From: Lyophyllum atratum
Lineage: Eukaryota; Basidiomycota; Agaricomycetes; Agaricales; Lyophyllaceae
Assembly: GCA_014905825.1 (NCBI GenBank)
Contig: JACGCN010000018.1
Coordinates: 558,001-622,000 of the forward strand
Length of the DNA stretch: 64,000 nt
Direction of reading: 5' to 3'
Numbering within the stretch: position 1 is the first letter of the stretch; the number at the start of each line of letters is the position of its first letter. Positions 22,109 through 34,700 of this stretch are shown here, in pieces. Below the pieces are notes generated by a model, which saw only the letters and a program-made list of their open reading frames with translations, searched no databases and was not told the origin of the DNA. The position numbers and the translations under genes were made by a program.

Positions 22109-24831
22109 ATGGCGCCCCCGCAGCCGCCGCCGCCGTTGTCCGACCCCGAGCACGCTGCTGATCCCTCTGCGCCTCCTCGCGATGTATCCCGCCCCCTGCT
22201 CTTCGAGTGCGCCTGGGAGGTAGCCAACAAGGTCGGCGGCATCTACACCGTCATTAAAACCAAGGTCCCTGTCACCGTCTCCGAGTTTGGTGACAGATAC
22301 TGCCTCATCGGGCCCCTCTCCTACAAGACTGCCCCCATGGAGGTCGAGCCCTCCGAGCCCACCGATCCCCATCTCGCAGCCACCCTCGAGTCCATGCGGG
22401 CTCAGGGGGTCAAGGCACTCTACGGTCGATGGCTTATCGAGGGCAATCCCCACGTCTTGCTCTTCGATACGGGCTCCCAGTACTCCCGCCTTGATGAATG
22501 GAAGGGAGATCTCTGGAATCTAGCCGGCATCCCCAGCCCGCCAAACGACCACGAGACCAACGAGTCCATCGTCTTTGGCTACCTCGTAGCCTGGTTCCTC
22601 GGCGACGTCCGTCTTCCCCAACTCTCTCACGTACATTAGCTGACTTCCCCCAAGTATGTCGCACGCCAATTGACCACCGCCGTCGTTGCCCATTTCCACG
22701 AGTGGCAAGCCGGTGTCGCCATACCCCTGTGCCGCAAGCGTCACATAGACGTCACCACCGTCTTCACCACCCACGCCACACTCCTCGGTCGCTACCTCTG
22801 CGCCGGCTCGGTTGATTTCTACAATAACCTGCAGTACTTTGATGTTGATCACGAAGCAGGTAAACGCGGTATCTACCACCGCTACTGCATCGAGCGTTCC
22901 GCCACCCATTGTGCCGATGTCTTCACCACCGTATCCCACATCACCGCATACGAGAGCGAGCACCTCCTCAAACGCAAACCCGATGGCGTCCTGCCGAACG
23001 GCCTCAACGTCGTCAAATTCCAGGCCATGCATGAATTCCAGAATCTGCACTCGCGGAGCAAGGAAAAGATCAACGAGTTTGTGCGCGGTCATTTCTACGG
23101 CCATTACGACTTTGACCTTGATAATACCCTATACGTGCGTCTTCATACCCGCTTCTGCCCAAGTCCAACCCCCCTGAGTGCTTTTGTTAGATGTTCACCG
23201 CAGGTCGGTACGAGTACCGAAACAAGGGTGTTGACATGTTCATCGAGTCCCTCGCGCGTCTAAATCACCGCCTGCAAAAGGCGGGCTCAACTGTGACGGT
23301 CGTCGCGTTCATCATCATGCCCGCCGCGACCCACTCGTACACTATCGAGGCTCTCAAGGGACAGGCTGTGACAAAGCAGCTCCGCGACGCGGTCACCGAG
23401 ATACAGCAACGCGTTGGTGAGCGCCTGTTTGACCATGCAGCACGGGTGCACGGGTTCGTGTCATTATTTACCCTTCCGCTATATCCTCTAACAATCCATC
23501 ACTTTTAGTGATGCCACCCCCACTCCACTCCCAGAGACCCTTCTCTCATCCGAAGACCTCATCCTCCTCAAACGGCGGATCTTTGCTCTCAAGCGCAACT
23601 CGCTTCCGCCCATAACGACACATAACATGGCGGACGACTCCAACGACCCGATCCTAAACCAGATCCGACGCGTGCGCCTATTCAACGACGCGTCGGACCG
23701 CGTCAAGATCGTGTTCCACCCGGACTTTCTCAACTCCAACAACCCGATCCTCGGCCTTGACTACGAAGAGTTCGTCCGCGGCTGCCACCTTGGCGTGTTC
23801 CCCAGTTACTACGAACCATGGGGATATACACCTGCAGAATGTACAGTGGTACGTCTCTCTCTCCCGCCTCCCTCTCCACTATAGACCACAGACAAAACCC
23901 ACGCCACCAGATGGGCATCCCCTCAATAACCACCAACCTTTCCGGCTTCGGCTGCTTCATGCAAGACCTAATCGAGCGCCCCCAAGACGAAGGCTGCTAC
24001 ATCGTCGACCGGCGCTCCCAATCCGTCGAAGACTCCGTGAACGCCCTCACCAGCGACATGTTCGGCTTCTGCATGAAGACCCGACGCCAGCGCATCAACC
24101 AGCGCAACCGCGTCGAGCGCCTCTCGCCCCTCCTCGACTGGAAGAACCTCGGCGTCGAATACAGCAAAGCCCGCCAACTCGCCCTGCGGCGCGCCTACCC
24201 CGACGCCTTCTACCACCCCGACCGCGAGGGTGAGGTAGGGGCCGCGGCATGGGACGAGGAGGACGGCGCGTACTTTGGCGGGGGCGTCGACCGCGCGAGT
24301 CTGGGGAGCATGCCGCCGAGCCCGCGGCTGCGCGGGGCGGCGACGCCGGGGGATATGGGGACGCTGACGGAGGAGGTAGGTGGTGTTCCTGATTTTGTGT
24401 CTTTGGCGGGGTCGGTGTTCTGGCGGGTGGGGGCGGAGCAGGGGGGTGGGGCGGGGGCGGGGAAGGGGGGGAGTGTACATGTGAATAAGGTGGCTGACGT
24501 GCGAGTGTCAACGTTGCAGATGCAGGGACTTCGGACGAGCGATTATCGTGGGTATCAGTGGCCTGCGCGTGAGGATGAGGAGGACTCGTATCCGTTGTGC
24601 GTTCTTCGTTCTTCTGGACTTATGGTTGCCGAGATGTGCTGATGGGGTGTTTTGGGTAGCCCGTTGGTGATGAAGGTACGCTCAAGGTCAGGGTCGGTCA
24701 TCAGCGGTGCGAGCACGCCCGGTGGCGGTGCATTCAAGAGCCTCAGCGAGCGCGATCTGCAACAGGCCGACGCCGCGCTCTCCCAGGTCAACGACGAAGA
24801 AACACCCGTTGCTACACCCGCCGCCGCATGA
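22109..24831 (+). CDS. GSY1: Glycogen synthase
   Basis: Glycosyltransferase family 3 enzyme that elongates glycogen from UDP-glucose in the cytosol. Exons 22109-22606, 22655-23134, 23191-23453, 23509-23848, 23911-24375, 24520-24596 and 24660-24831 give about 764 residues. Motifs include [20 protein letters not shown] near the start, [88 protein letters not shown] and [11 protein letters not shown]. The intron at 24376-24519 is 144 nt and in frame; splicing it joins LTEE to [14 protein letters not shown], which matches the family. The C-terminal tail [16 protein letters not shown] is Ser-rich, like the phosphorylation sites of yeast Gsy2. The paralogue number (GSY1 or GSY2) cannot be told. Confidence 0.93.
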
Positions 24832-25492
24832 GCGTAACCACAACCTTAGCGGAAACGTTGGTGTGGCCGAACGCGGGGCCAGGAACCGCTCGCTGGGTGG
24901 GTAGTAGGGGAGTAGGGTCTGGGCGGGCGGGCACGAGTTTGTGGTGTTCTGTTTTCATTCATTATACCTCCTTTTTTTTCTCTTCGTGGTTAGGCTTTTG
25001 TTTTGGAGCTTTTGGGCGGGGGGTGTTGGTGGTGCTTTTGCTTGGGTAGTATGGACTGTAGAGTACTGCGGGGGTAAGGTTGCGTACATACTGCGTTGTG
25101 AGGGGGTCGAATGATATGCTATGTTAAGGAGCCCTCACTCGATCCTCAAGTGCTTGAATGACAGTCAATGACGATCGAGCAGGATGGACGCCACAAGTTT
25201 TCGGTTTTCGTAGAACTTGTGGATTAGTCACCAGACAAGTGAGAGTGGTGGACGAGAAATGAAAAGGCATGAGCTTGCCCGAAGCCGAATGTACGAGGAC
25301 GGCCTTGACATTTAGCTTCAAGGTATTACAAGATCCCGAGTGACTTACGCTTGCCCGAACGTAACGGGCCATGCACCTCGGACGAGACAGGATTCTTCTG
25401 TTCCAGATATTGACAGTCCAACAATACAGCACCTCCCCCTTCACATCACAAGCGAGAATAAGTCTAAGGTAGTTGCACGCATCTACAATTCT
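24832..25492. other. Gap between two convergent 3' ends
   Basis: Holds the 3' UTRs of glycogen synthase and MID1. The first half is strongly G- and T-rich on the + strand. No supported frame, RNA gene or repeat was seen. Confidence 0.5.
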
Positions 25493-27091
25493 CTAGCTCC
25501 CATTACACCATATATTCCCCCACCTATCCTGCGCCCCACCCGTAGCACCCTGCGCCTCATCCCCATCCGCACTATCAATATACCCCACCCCATAGCTCGC
25601 CGCCGCATTAAACTGCACCGTCGGACACGTAAACCCCACCAAACTCGGACACGCCCTATCCACCGCCGTGCACACCTCCAAACACGGCAGCAACATCTCA
25701 TACGCTCCTCCCATCCCCGGAAGCGTCGGGCTCCTCGCCGCAGACGTATCGCTCGCCTGCGGGAGGAGCGCGGAGAAGACCTTTTGCGGCAAGGAGGGGT
25801 TGGAGGGGTCTTTGGGTTGGAGGGCGCTTAGGCCTGTGGCGTCGGGGGCTGGGGGGGAGGTGGTGTGGCTGTTTGGATTGGAGGGGCTGGGTTCGCCGCA
25901 TCGCGTGAAGGTGATGGTGCAGAGCCACTTACGGTATTCGCGCTGGCAGTCGTCGCACCCGACGATGGGGGAGTACCAGTCGCGCCCGCATGCGAAGGTG
26001 GTTAGGGTGGTTGTGAAGTTCGTCAGATAGGAGAGGAGGGGTGTTGTGATGCGTTCGGGTAGGTTGGCGGCGGTGTAGGCGTTGGATCCGGATGTTGCGG
26101 GGGGTTGGGGTAGGGGGACGGTATACGCGACGTTTGGACAGTATGGTAAATTGAATACCAGGGGACATGCGAAGGACGCTAACACAACCATGGCTCAACT
26201 CCTCCGATGGCTTGTAGCAGGCGAAATGGTGGGACATACCTGATTTTGTGACGAAGTATATGGGACCACTGACTTTAGTACGATCCTGAACAACGTAGGC
26301 TGTATAATTCGTGGCAGGTGTGAGCCCCTCCATCAGCCATTGCGTTCTCCACCCTTTCGGATCTCTGAGCCATAAGTTTTGGCTGGCCACTGTACCGGTC
26401 GACTTCTGAGACGATAGTAAGCACCCTGTTTGCGGCAGAGTCGTCAAAGGGGAGGAAGACGAGGTCGGGGAGAGGATAAGCGTGAAGTTCGGGGACCCCG
26501 CTGGCGGTAACGACTGGGAAGAGTTGGCAGCCGGAAGGGTATAGTTGGGGTATACAGGCTTAGGGTCCAGTTTCACGCCGAATGCTGGAGAAAAAATGAG
26601 AGCCTGGTTGGACGTTGTGTCGCCAAGCAGTGGTAGATCTGAACTTGGAAGCACTTCGTGTATGGCATCTACGAGGTTCTTTGGCATCTCAGCATTCGTC
26701 TGAAGGGCAGGAACATACCTTGGTCTGAGATACCCAACTCGAACGATGTCCGACCAATGTTCTCCACCGCCAATACACCACCTTCCGTAAAAGTCCCAGT
26801 CCAATTGCCATGTCCATCCTTCACCGCAATCTCGAAAACATCTGTCCCGCCTCCCTGACCAGGTACCCCAGTGCCAGTGCTATTCGTGACGAAGAATCTC
26901 GGAGAAGAATTCGTTACTGAGCATAGAGCTACAGTGATCGTCAAATTGGCGGATGCTGGCAAGGAGAACACCGGCGGATTCGGAGCCGTGGAAGGAGAAA
27001 ATGCTGAATTCGAATTCAGAGGAAGCCCCTGTCTCGCCTGGGCAAGCACTATCCCAGCGCTAAGCAGGCATAAGAGGGTTTCGGGAAGCAT
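25493..27091 (-). CDS. MID1: Stretch-activated Ca2+ channel subunit MID1
   Basis: Regulatory subunit of the fungal plasma-membrane Cch1-Mid1 calcium channel. Three exons (27091-26719, 26668 to about 26234, 26178-25493) join in frame. A signal peptide (MLPETLLCLLSAGIVLAQA) is followed by a secreted or lumenal region with many Asn-X-Ser/Thr sites (NLTITV, NSTGTG, NYTLP, NFTLIL). The Cys-rich C-terminal block is typical of MID1: FACPLVFNLPYCPNVAYTVP, TTFACGRDWYSPIVGCDDCQ, REYRKWLCTITFTRCGEP, then LLPCLEVCTAVDRACPSLVG and WGNIWCNGS at the stop. An alternative start at 27136 would add 15 residues before the signal peptide and is less likely. It is divergent from the GMC gene by about 320 bp. Confidence 0.92.
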
Positions 27092-27413
27092 GGATTGGTA
27101 GCATCGGAGCGTCCTAGATGATGGCGTTATGTCCACTCCGGACGAGCACGTGGCATACGCGCTTGGCCCGCAGCATTGCCTCCGTAACCTGGGTCGGATT
27201 CGATCATTGTTGATCGGGGTTCAGCAAACACCTTTGGGACCATGCTTCCACGGGCTACCACCTGTGTTCCCCGAAGAAGCCCGTCTTTCAAGAGTCTTCT
27301 CCACCTTCTGATTACGAGCTGTGATGATTTCGAACACATCGCCCATAAAACCCGCCAGCACCCAAGTGCCTGACTGCATCCCATCCCATCTCCTCTAATC
27401 GAAATTCGAGGCC
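27092..27413. promoter_or_regulatory. Divergent promoter region, MID1 and GMC oxidoreductase
   Basis: 322 bp between two start codons pointing away from each other. The short frames inside show no coding pattern. The last 60 bases before the GMC start are C/T-rich. Confidence 0.45.
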
Positions 27414-30096
27414 ATGACGAACTTCAGCGAAACAGGGGCAATCCAGCACACGGACGCAGGCCTAGGGGCCTCTTTAGGCACTTATGATTACGTCGTCGTC
27501 GGCGGCGGTACGGCAGGCCTCGTTGTAGCTACGCGCCTCGCAGAGGATGCGGGTGTCACAGTTTGTGTCCTCGAAGCTGGCGAGAACATCCCGGAACGTC
27601 CTGAATTCGTTATCCCAGGTACGCATCCAGAGATTGAGCTGTTTGTTATATCCTACAAGCTACCGTTGTACCCTTTAGGACTTGCTTTTAAGACAATGGG
27701 AAATCCTGAAATCGACTGGGGATTCTCGACTGTGCCTCAGCCTGGCGCTAATGATCGTTCGATCACTTTACCGAGGTTTTTCGTCTGCGATGACGTCGAA
27801 TATTACTCTCGATGTTGACGTTATTTTAGAGGCAAATTGCTGGGTGGTTCGAGTGCCGTGAGTTGTCTTGACTTACAACAGCGCTTCACTCACAGTATCG
27901 CACCTCACAGATTAATATGATGTCTCTTGGGCGGTATGATGCCTCCACGTCCTTCCAATTATTCGAAGTTACTTATAGAATGCAGGGGCCACGCTAGCGA
28001 ATACGATGGTGGGATTGACCTCTTACTTACAATTATCCTACTCACCTTAATGACTTCAGCTTTTGAGGAATTGGGTACATCTGGGTGGAACTGGAAGGAG
28101 CTCCTCCCTTACTTCAAGAAAGTCTGTTGTGGCCAGTATCTCATAGTGATTCTTCTCATCTGCCATAGTCAGAAACCTTCACCGTCAAAGAGAAGAACGT
28201 GTCAGACTTCTCAGCCAAATTCGACGGAAGATTCCATGGGAGCTCTGGTCCCATACACCGAACGCTGCCGCAGTGGTTCAGCAATGTCCACCATCCCTGC
28301 CTCGCCGCTCTAGATTCTCTCGGTGTGAAGTATAACCCAGATGGAGTAACTGTTTTCATCTACTTTGTCGCTGTCGTCTGACCCTCTCGAATCTCAGAAC
28401 GATGGCGACAATACCGGAGTATACACTAGCAATGTCTCTATCGACCCTACAAAGGCATTCCGCAGCTCTTCGGAATCGGTATGTATACTGTGACCTTATC
28501 ATAGTGGTTGCCTACCCAACTCTTCTGGATACAGGCATACTACCGTCCAAACTGCGCGAAGCCTAATCTCAAGGTGCTTACTGGATCTCATGCCACCCGG
28601 GCGATAACCACAAACTCCATCCTTACTGGTAAACTGGTCGCGAGCGGGGTGGAGTTGATCAAAAATGGCCAGCCATACACCGTTTCCGCGACGAAAGAGG
28701 TGCTTCTGTGCGCTGGTATGTCCCGACTTAGTAGCTTAGGCTGTTGATGCGGAATCTTTGCAAATTAAATTAAAATTGCAGGTACATTCCAAACCCCCCA
28801 ACTATTGGAGCTTTCAGGTCGGTTATGACTCTCAAGGGATATAGGAATGACTGAATTTCCTTGAAGGCATCGGGGATAAACACATCCTCCAGTCCCACGG
28901 CATAACGACACTTTTCGATCTTCCCGGCGTAGGCAGCAACTACCGTGAGCGCCCCATTAAATTTCTGTTGGATGGATTGCTGACTTGTTTCTACAGAGGT
29001 ATGAAAACTATCTGCGCCATCGCCGTGATCAGAAGTTAACCCCTGTTTTTAGGATCATTTCTGGACAGCGTTCATTGCCAAAATGAACCCCAAGTATGAG
29101 TCTTTTGATCAACTTGCGGACGAATTGCGCGCTGCTGAACAGTTCAAATCATTGTATGTTCAGACCGATCGTCACGTTGATTACTTATCTGACAAAGTTG
29201 ATTTGCAGCAACGATTCTGCCAGTGGCATGTTGGCTACTGGAGGAACCTCTGCGTTCGCCTTCATACCGCCAAGGGATCTCATGGGCCCTGACAAAACCC
29301 AAGAAATCGCCAAGAACTTCAACGTCAGCGACCTTCACGAGAAATCCACCTCCTCAAGGCTCCAGTCCAACTGGTTCGTCAACAATACTGTACCATTCTT
29401 TGAGTGAGATCTCCCTTGACCCCCTATTGTTCTCTCCTCTGACGAAAGCATTGAGATTCGCGCCCTTTCCCGGGTTTATACCTGGTACAGACAAAGTGGC
29501 CGAACCTGGACAATCACACGTTTCTTTCATGCTCGGCCTTGTCCATCCTTTCTCCCGGGGCACCGTGCACATTAATTCTCCCGACCCATTGAGACCTCCT
29601 TCGATCGACCCACGTGTCCTCGACAACGACGTCGACATCAACATACTCGTCGAAACGATCAAGTTCTCGCGCAAGTTGATCATGACAGATGCGCTGCGTG
29701 ATATTGCTGGGCCAGAAGTCGCTCCTGGACCTGAGGTTCAGTCCGATGACGACTTGAAAGAGTACATCAGGAACACAGTGCAAACGGTTTTCCACCCCGT
29801 TGGGACGGCACCATTACTTCCCCAGAAAGATGGGGGAGTCGTCGATGCTAATCTCATCGTGTACGGCACGGACAATATACGTGTGGTAAGTGCCCGCAAA
29901 GCGTGAACACCGTTCACAATATTCAATCACCTTCCTCTAGATCGACGCCTCCATCATCCCAATTCAAATTTCATCTCATACTCAAGCTACGGTTTATGCG
30001 ATCGCAGAGAAGGTGAACACCATATTTTCTTGGCTTCTTCTTCTAACCTTCTGTACGCAGGCTGCCGACATCATCAAAGGTCGTACGTCGAGATAA
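27414..30096 (+). CDS. GMC-family FAD-dependent oxidoreductase
   Basis: Member of the glucose-methanol-choline oxidoreductase family. About 15 small exons join in frame, and each junction I checked restores family sequence. The FAD-binding start is YDYVVVGGGTAGLVVATRLA at about 24-43, followed by VCVLEAGE, then GLAFKTMGNPEIDWGF, LPRGKLLGGSSAINMMSLGR and EYDAFEELGTSGWNW. Later come EVLLCAGTFQTPQLLELSGI, FFEFAPFPGFIPGT, HPVGTAPL with the active-site His, and IDASIIPIQISSHTQ with the second His, then ADIIKGRTSR and the stop. There is no signal peptide (start MTNFSETGAIQHT), so it is probably intracellular, unlike secreted aryl-alcohol oxidases. The substrate cannot be read from the sequence; an alcohol or a related small molecule is likely. 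Confidence 0.9.
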
Positions 30097-30736
30097 GCCG
30101 TTGTAACATCACTGCGCATGTGGCGCTTCAAATATATGTGCGAGGTTTCGTTATCCTCTTGGTATCGCGTCCAAGTCAATCAAGCCTGCCGACAACTATA
30201 ATTGATGACATCTACGCATCCATCCCTGATGACACTTCTCCCCATTGAGTCCGAAACCTCCTCTACACTGACTACATGTGCTATTCAGACTGTGTACATG
30301 GCGCGCCTTCGCGACAAGATTGTTGTCACGTTCTCTCTGACCTTCAACACTAAGTATTCGACCCATGGGGAGAAGTACTGGTAAGAACGTCAACATTTAA
30401 CGACGGGACACAAACTGGCTGAAGCTACTAGAGTGTCGCTTCGTGGCGTCCGGATGGACGTATAAGGGAGTACCTTTCTGTTTAAATTCCTGTGAGAGTT
30501 TGGTGAGAGGAAGAGCAGACGCTTTGAAAGGATCTGTCAAAGACGCGTTGGTGTTGTTTCTAACGGAAGGTGCCGGAAGATTATTTTGGTCGCTCCGGTT
30601 TGCCGAGGTACGACGTTCAACGTTAAATGATCAAGGCTAACTATCTGGTCCATTACTCCAACATACAGCCTAACGATGCAAAAAAGAAGTACAAAAAATC
30701 TCGCAATACCAATACCCTACTTCCTACGACAGGCAT
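30097..30736. other. Gap between the GMC gene and the secreted-protein gene
   Basis: Two convergent 3' ends 640 bp apart. The frames inside are short, overlap one another and have no known motif. Nothing else was seen. Confidence 0.45.
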
Positions 30737-31741
30737 TCAGACACCAGTACGGATTGCCCGAGGAGGGAGCGGGGTCGGGCTAGTGGGATCGGGCGGGAGT
30801 GGGATGGAGCCATGGATCTGGTTCTGATTCTGGCATTGCGCCGTGCAGTTACTAGCTGCGCCTCCCTCTAAAGCGTCATGTCCCAAGACTTGCCCAACGC
30901 GACCACCGGGCAGGATGGACCATCTAGTCACATTGCCAGACTGGAACGTCTTCGTCGCCGCTTCTGGGCTGTCCTTTCCTAGCAGCATGTCGTGGAAGTT
31001 CACAGGGTCCTGCGACTGGGACACTGCGCCAAGACCATCCTGATTTGACAGGCAAGCGTCGGAATCCTTGCCATTTGTTCTAGGGGTGTGTACTCACAGT
31101 GAATAAGATCCTGCCGACGTCTGGGTCGATGAAATAGAACATATCTGGCCCAAGGACGTGCTCGACGGTAGAAGATCCAGACATCTCAGGTTCGATTTGA
31201 AGGTCTCCCCCAGTAGCAATATCGTTGATTTGCAACTTGATTCAAAGCATTAATAACCAAACAAGTCGGGGAGGGATGGCAATAATGCCTACCTTATACT
31301 TTCCGCCAGCGCAAGTGAAAATTAGCGTAGCCTGGTCTGCGCGGACCTCGATTTCTGAGAGGAGTAAATTGTCGAGCGTGCCGGCGGCGAAGACGGGAAT
31401 CTTGCTGACGAAGATAAGGGTGGGTTTGGACACCAGTCGGCGATCGTCAACTGCACCCGTGAGGAGATAGTTTCTCAGTCTGCAATAAACGTCAGTATGC
31501 GGATAGGGTTCGAGGTGAAGGGTCAGATTTACCCCAGGGTCGCGACGTCGATGTCGAGCTGCATGTGGATGCCACGAACTTGGATTGTCCCAACGGGTTT
31601 CACGTCCTCCAGCTTGGTGCTCTGGTCGTCCACGGGGTCAATAGTCTGCCCGTTGATAGTGACTGCAATGTCGCCCTCGGTAGATTTACCAAAGGCAAGA
31701 GACGTGAAAGCGGCGAGTAAAGCTAGAGCAGATATCTTCAT
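30737..31741 (-). CDS. Putative secreted protein of unknown function
   Basis: I do not recognise the family. The start MKISALALLAAFTSLAFGKS is a clear signal peptide with cleavage expected after Gly18 or Lys19. Four exons (about 31741-31532, 31479-31295, 31232-31091 and 31040-30737) read EGDIAVTINGQTIDPVDD, IQVRGIHMQLDIDVATLG, PTLIFVSKIPVFAAGTLDNL, EVRADQATLIFTCAGGKYK, VEHVLGPDMFYFIDPDVGRI and DPVNFHDMLLGKDSPEAATK. It ends in a Pro-rich tail after NCTAQCQNQNQIHG. It has about 270 residues, few Cys, and no membrane helix after the signal. The beta-rich middle resembles a small extracellular fold, but that is only an impression. The last exon could end earlier or later. Confidence 0.65.
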
Positions 31742-34700
31742 GTTGGCGCAGGAGCTCGAGTAGACTGGATGCTGTCTATCTCACCTCCTTCATCAACGGT
31801 TATAAAGGGTTTGGGATCTGTGCCAAGAGCCTCTGGCTGGCATTCAAGATACGCATGAGTGTTTGACGAGACATCCGTGGTGAACATCATGACCTGCACG
31901 TTCATCTATTTTTAGCCCATTTACCTCTATTGGCCTCTCTGCTTCCCTCGACTATGCTTCCGCTGCTTGTCTGTCAATGACGACCATGCGTACGTCTCAA
32001 TTAAATTGCTTACCCACTCACAGAATAATGCGGAAGTCCTGACATCCTTGAGAATATCACCCGAGCGACAATCCAACGCATGCGTCCCTCCTACTTCCAC
32101 CAGTTACTACATCATTCTTCTGGTGAGGTTTTCTGCGTCTGGCGATTTCTAATGCTCTCAAATCCACTCTCCTGGCTTAGCTGAACTCTGACTACCTCTC
32201 TTGGCCCGAAATTGACCATTCACTCTCCACAAAAGTTGCACAATGCCTCTCACGACGTTTCAGATATCTGTCAATTTTTTTTGGCTTGGCGCATGCTGAA
32301 GGATTTCAAAGCTTGGGTTTGCAAGCGCCACGTCCGGTAACAGTGCCCGGGAGTACGAATATCCGCCTACGTATTAAAAAGTTCAGCCATGTTACTAAAA
32401 TCAAGCCAGAAGTGAGTCCATACCGTTGAGCTCAAAAAGCTAAGGATGAGACGAAGTCTGTAGTCATGATGTAGAGCGTAAACCTCTAGACCGCATCATG
32501 TAATCCAATTTTTTGTGTTGGGCGCTAGCAGATGTTGCGTGCTGGAATGGCTCAATGCGTCAACTGAAAAGGTGGGACTTGCCTCTGCCAAGCCTTAAAA
32601 CATGTAGCTTTCAGGCGAATTTCCTGGTCATGCGCTGACAGGATCTGAAGGTCGATGTCGTTAAATTCGGTTCTATACAGGACCTGCGGGATTTTTCTTT
32701 CCACCGATAAACCAAGTTACGGGTACGAAGTTCGCGTCCCGAATGATGATGGCAGGAACAACAAATAGATCTATAAATAGCTTCAGTTTACTCAATTGAT
32801 TCTTCCCAGCGTATCTGGGACCCGGGACCGTTAGAGCAAAGATGATACCAGTGTGGTGACCAACAAGGAGTGCAGGCGGTACAAGCTCTCTAGGCCAAAC
32901 TCATACTCTCCGATTCATCTCCAGATGAGTCACTATATCTCTGGCCAGCATAGTATCACTCATATATTGTCTCCACAACACGAACTTGACACGAACATTA
33001 TCTCCTGCCACTGACTCCTGGAAGCCCTGGAAGCCCGGTTTCACGCAAATCTTTTTGATTGCGGTCAAATAAATCCCAGTCACTGGTATTCTGTCAGATG
33101 TGACACTGCCCCAACCGTCAGTATTAACGGCAGGTTTTCCCCCGCTCCGTGTCGACGCAGATCCATTGACCTCGCGCAATGGGTGGTCACCCCATTCTAT
33201 CGCCACATCAGTCAGGCGACAAGTTATAAGACTCCGACGTTTTTTCAGCCTACCTTAAAATGGTGGCGATCCACACGCGATGGGCTTTCTTCTTGGGCAT
33301 TTGTTCCATCGAACCTCAAGACAATATATAATTTATTATCTCTGTGGCCGGTGCTTCTCCATAGGGTCTCAGCTTCTCATACACTTTTAACGGTGGCCGC
33401 ACTGGGCCAAGTCCCTTCTCCTCGCCAGTCATTCGACCGGTCTATCGATAATCCTCCCTGCACACAAGAAGTAAACACGACAGAGACCTCTATATCAATC
33501 ATACAAAAATTCTAGTTAATGGTGTGCCCAACCACGCACGCCATGACCCCACGAGATAAAGAAACTCGCCATTATCACTTTCATCGTATACTCATGCTCA
33601 CGCTGCCACACCGTCCTAAGAACCGGTGTTCTGGAAATATGACACTCCATAAATATACCTGATACGCCCTTCTCGCAGATATTAATATGGTCAGAGCTTC
33701 AAAAGATGTCAGGCGCGAAAAAACCTACGGATGCTTCGGACGTGAAACGGACTGCCTGTAGAAGCTCCACCTGTGAATACACTCCACAGCGTATCGCTCA
33801 GACACGAAACGCCACGGATCTCTGGCAATGGAAGTCCGAGGAATATAGGATCGCTGCACCTAAGTCAATTGACCACCATTAACATCACGTCAGCCACTGA
33901 GAATCTCTGCTTTAGTGCCACAGACACCGCTGAAGACACGGGAAACGGATTCTAAAAATAGAGCTACATAATTGCAATCCGCTCGAACGCATCGCAGTTC
34001 ATTCAGATCAAGTTGAGCTTCGCATGCCAACAGCATTCTGAGTGCGCTCAGATCGACCCGAAATTCTGGCACTCCGCGATTTGAGAGATCCGCGGAACGC
34101 ATGTTCTAGACAGATCACGCTCAGGCTACCATTGCTATCGGGTACTCCGGCTATTCGACTGTATTAGTAGGCTCTTACCTTGAACAGGCAACCACCCCAG
34201 TAAGCACTGGTAGAACAAACCACTCACGCTCTATCGAAGTTCTGGTGTATTCTTTGCTCTAAGATGGATTTGAAGACGAAGAAACGGGAGGCGCGAGTCT
34301 TGGATGCTATTGATACAGTTCTAATCCACTTTAGTTGATACACATAGATTACAGACGGGATCGGTAAGACGAACTCAATAATAAGCAAGACGACTATGTT
34401 AAGAGACAGATGGTACAGGAGAGCAGGAGAGCTAGCGATATAGTGGGTTCAAACGAATGGCAGGTTCAGAAGGAAGGCGATAAAACGAGTGTGGGGCAGT
34501 AATTGCAGAAGTCCGGGGGAGGTGGGGAATATTAGGGGACCGTAGTTAGATCAAGTGACACCAGCGTCAAGCTGAGGCAGTAACTTGAGATCCTAGATAT
34601 TGGAATGAGACAACTTTGCGATGAGAACCTCGGTGGAGGGGCATACCGTTTATATACAGTTATAGCGGCAGATAGGCATCGGAGAGGGTGCCCGTGCAAC

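Noticed and set aside
25493..31741. Possible metabolite gene cluster (GMC oxidoreductase, secreted protein, later MFS and GST)
   Set aside because: No synthase or other backbone enzyme is present, and housekeeping genes lie between the members.
32901..33206. 101-codon minus frame in the gene-poor region
   Set aside because: Isolated, with no adjoining exon and no recognisable family.
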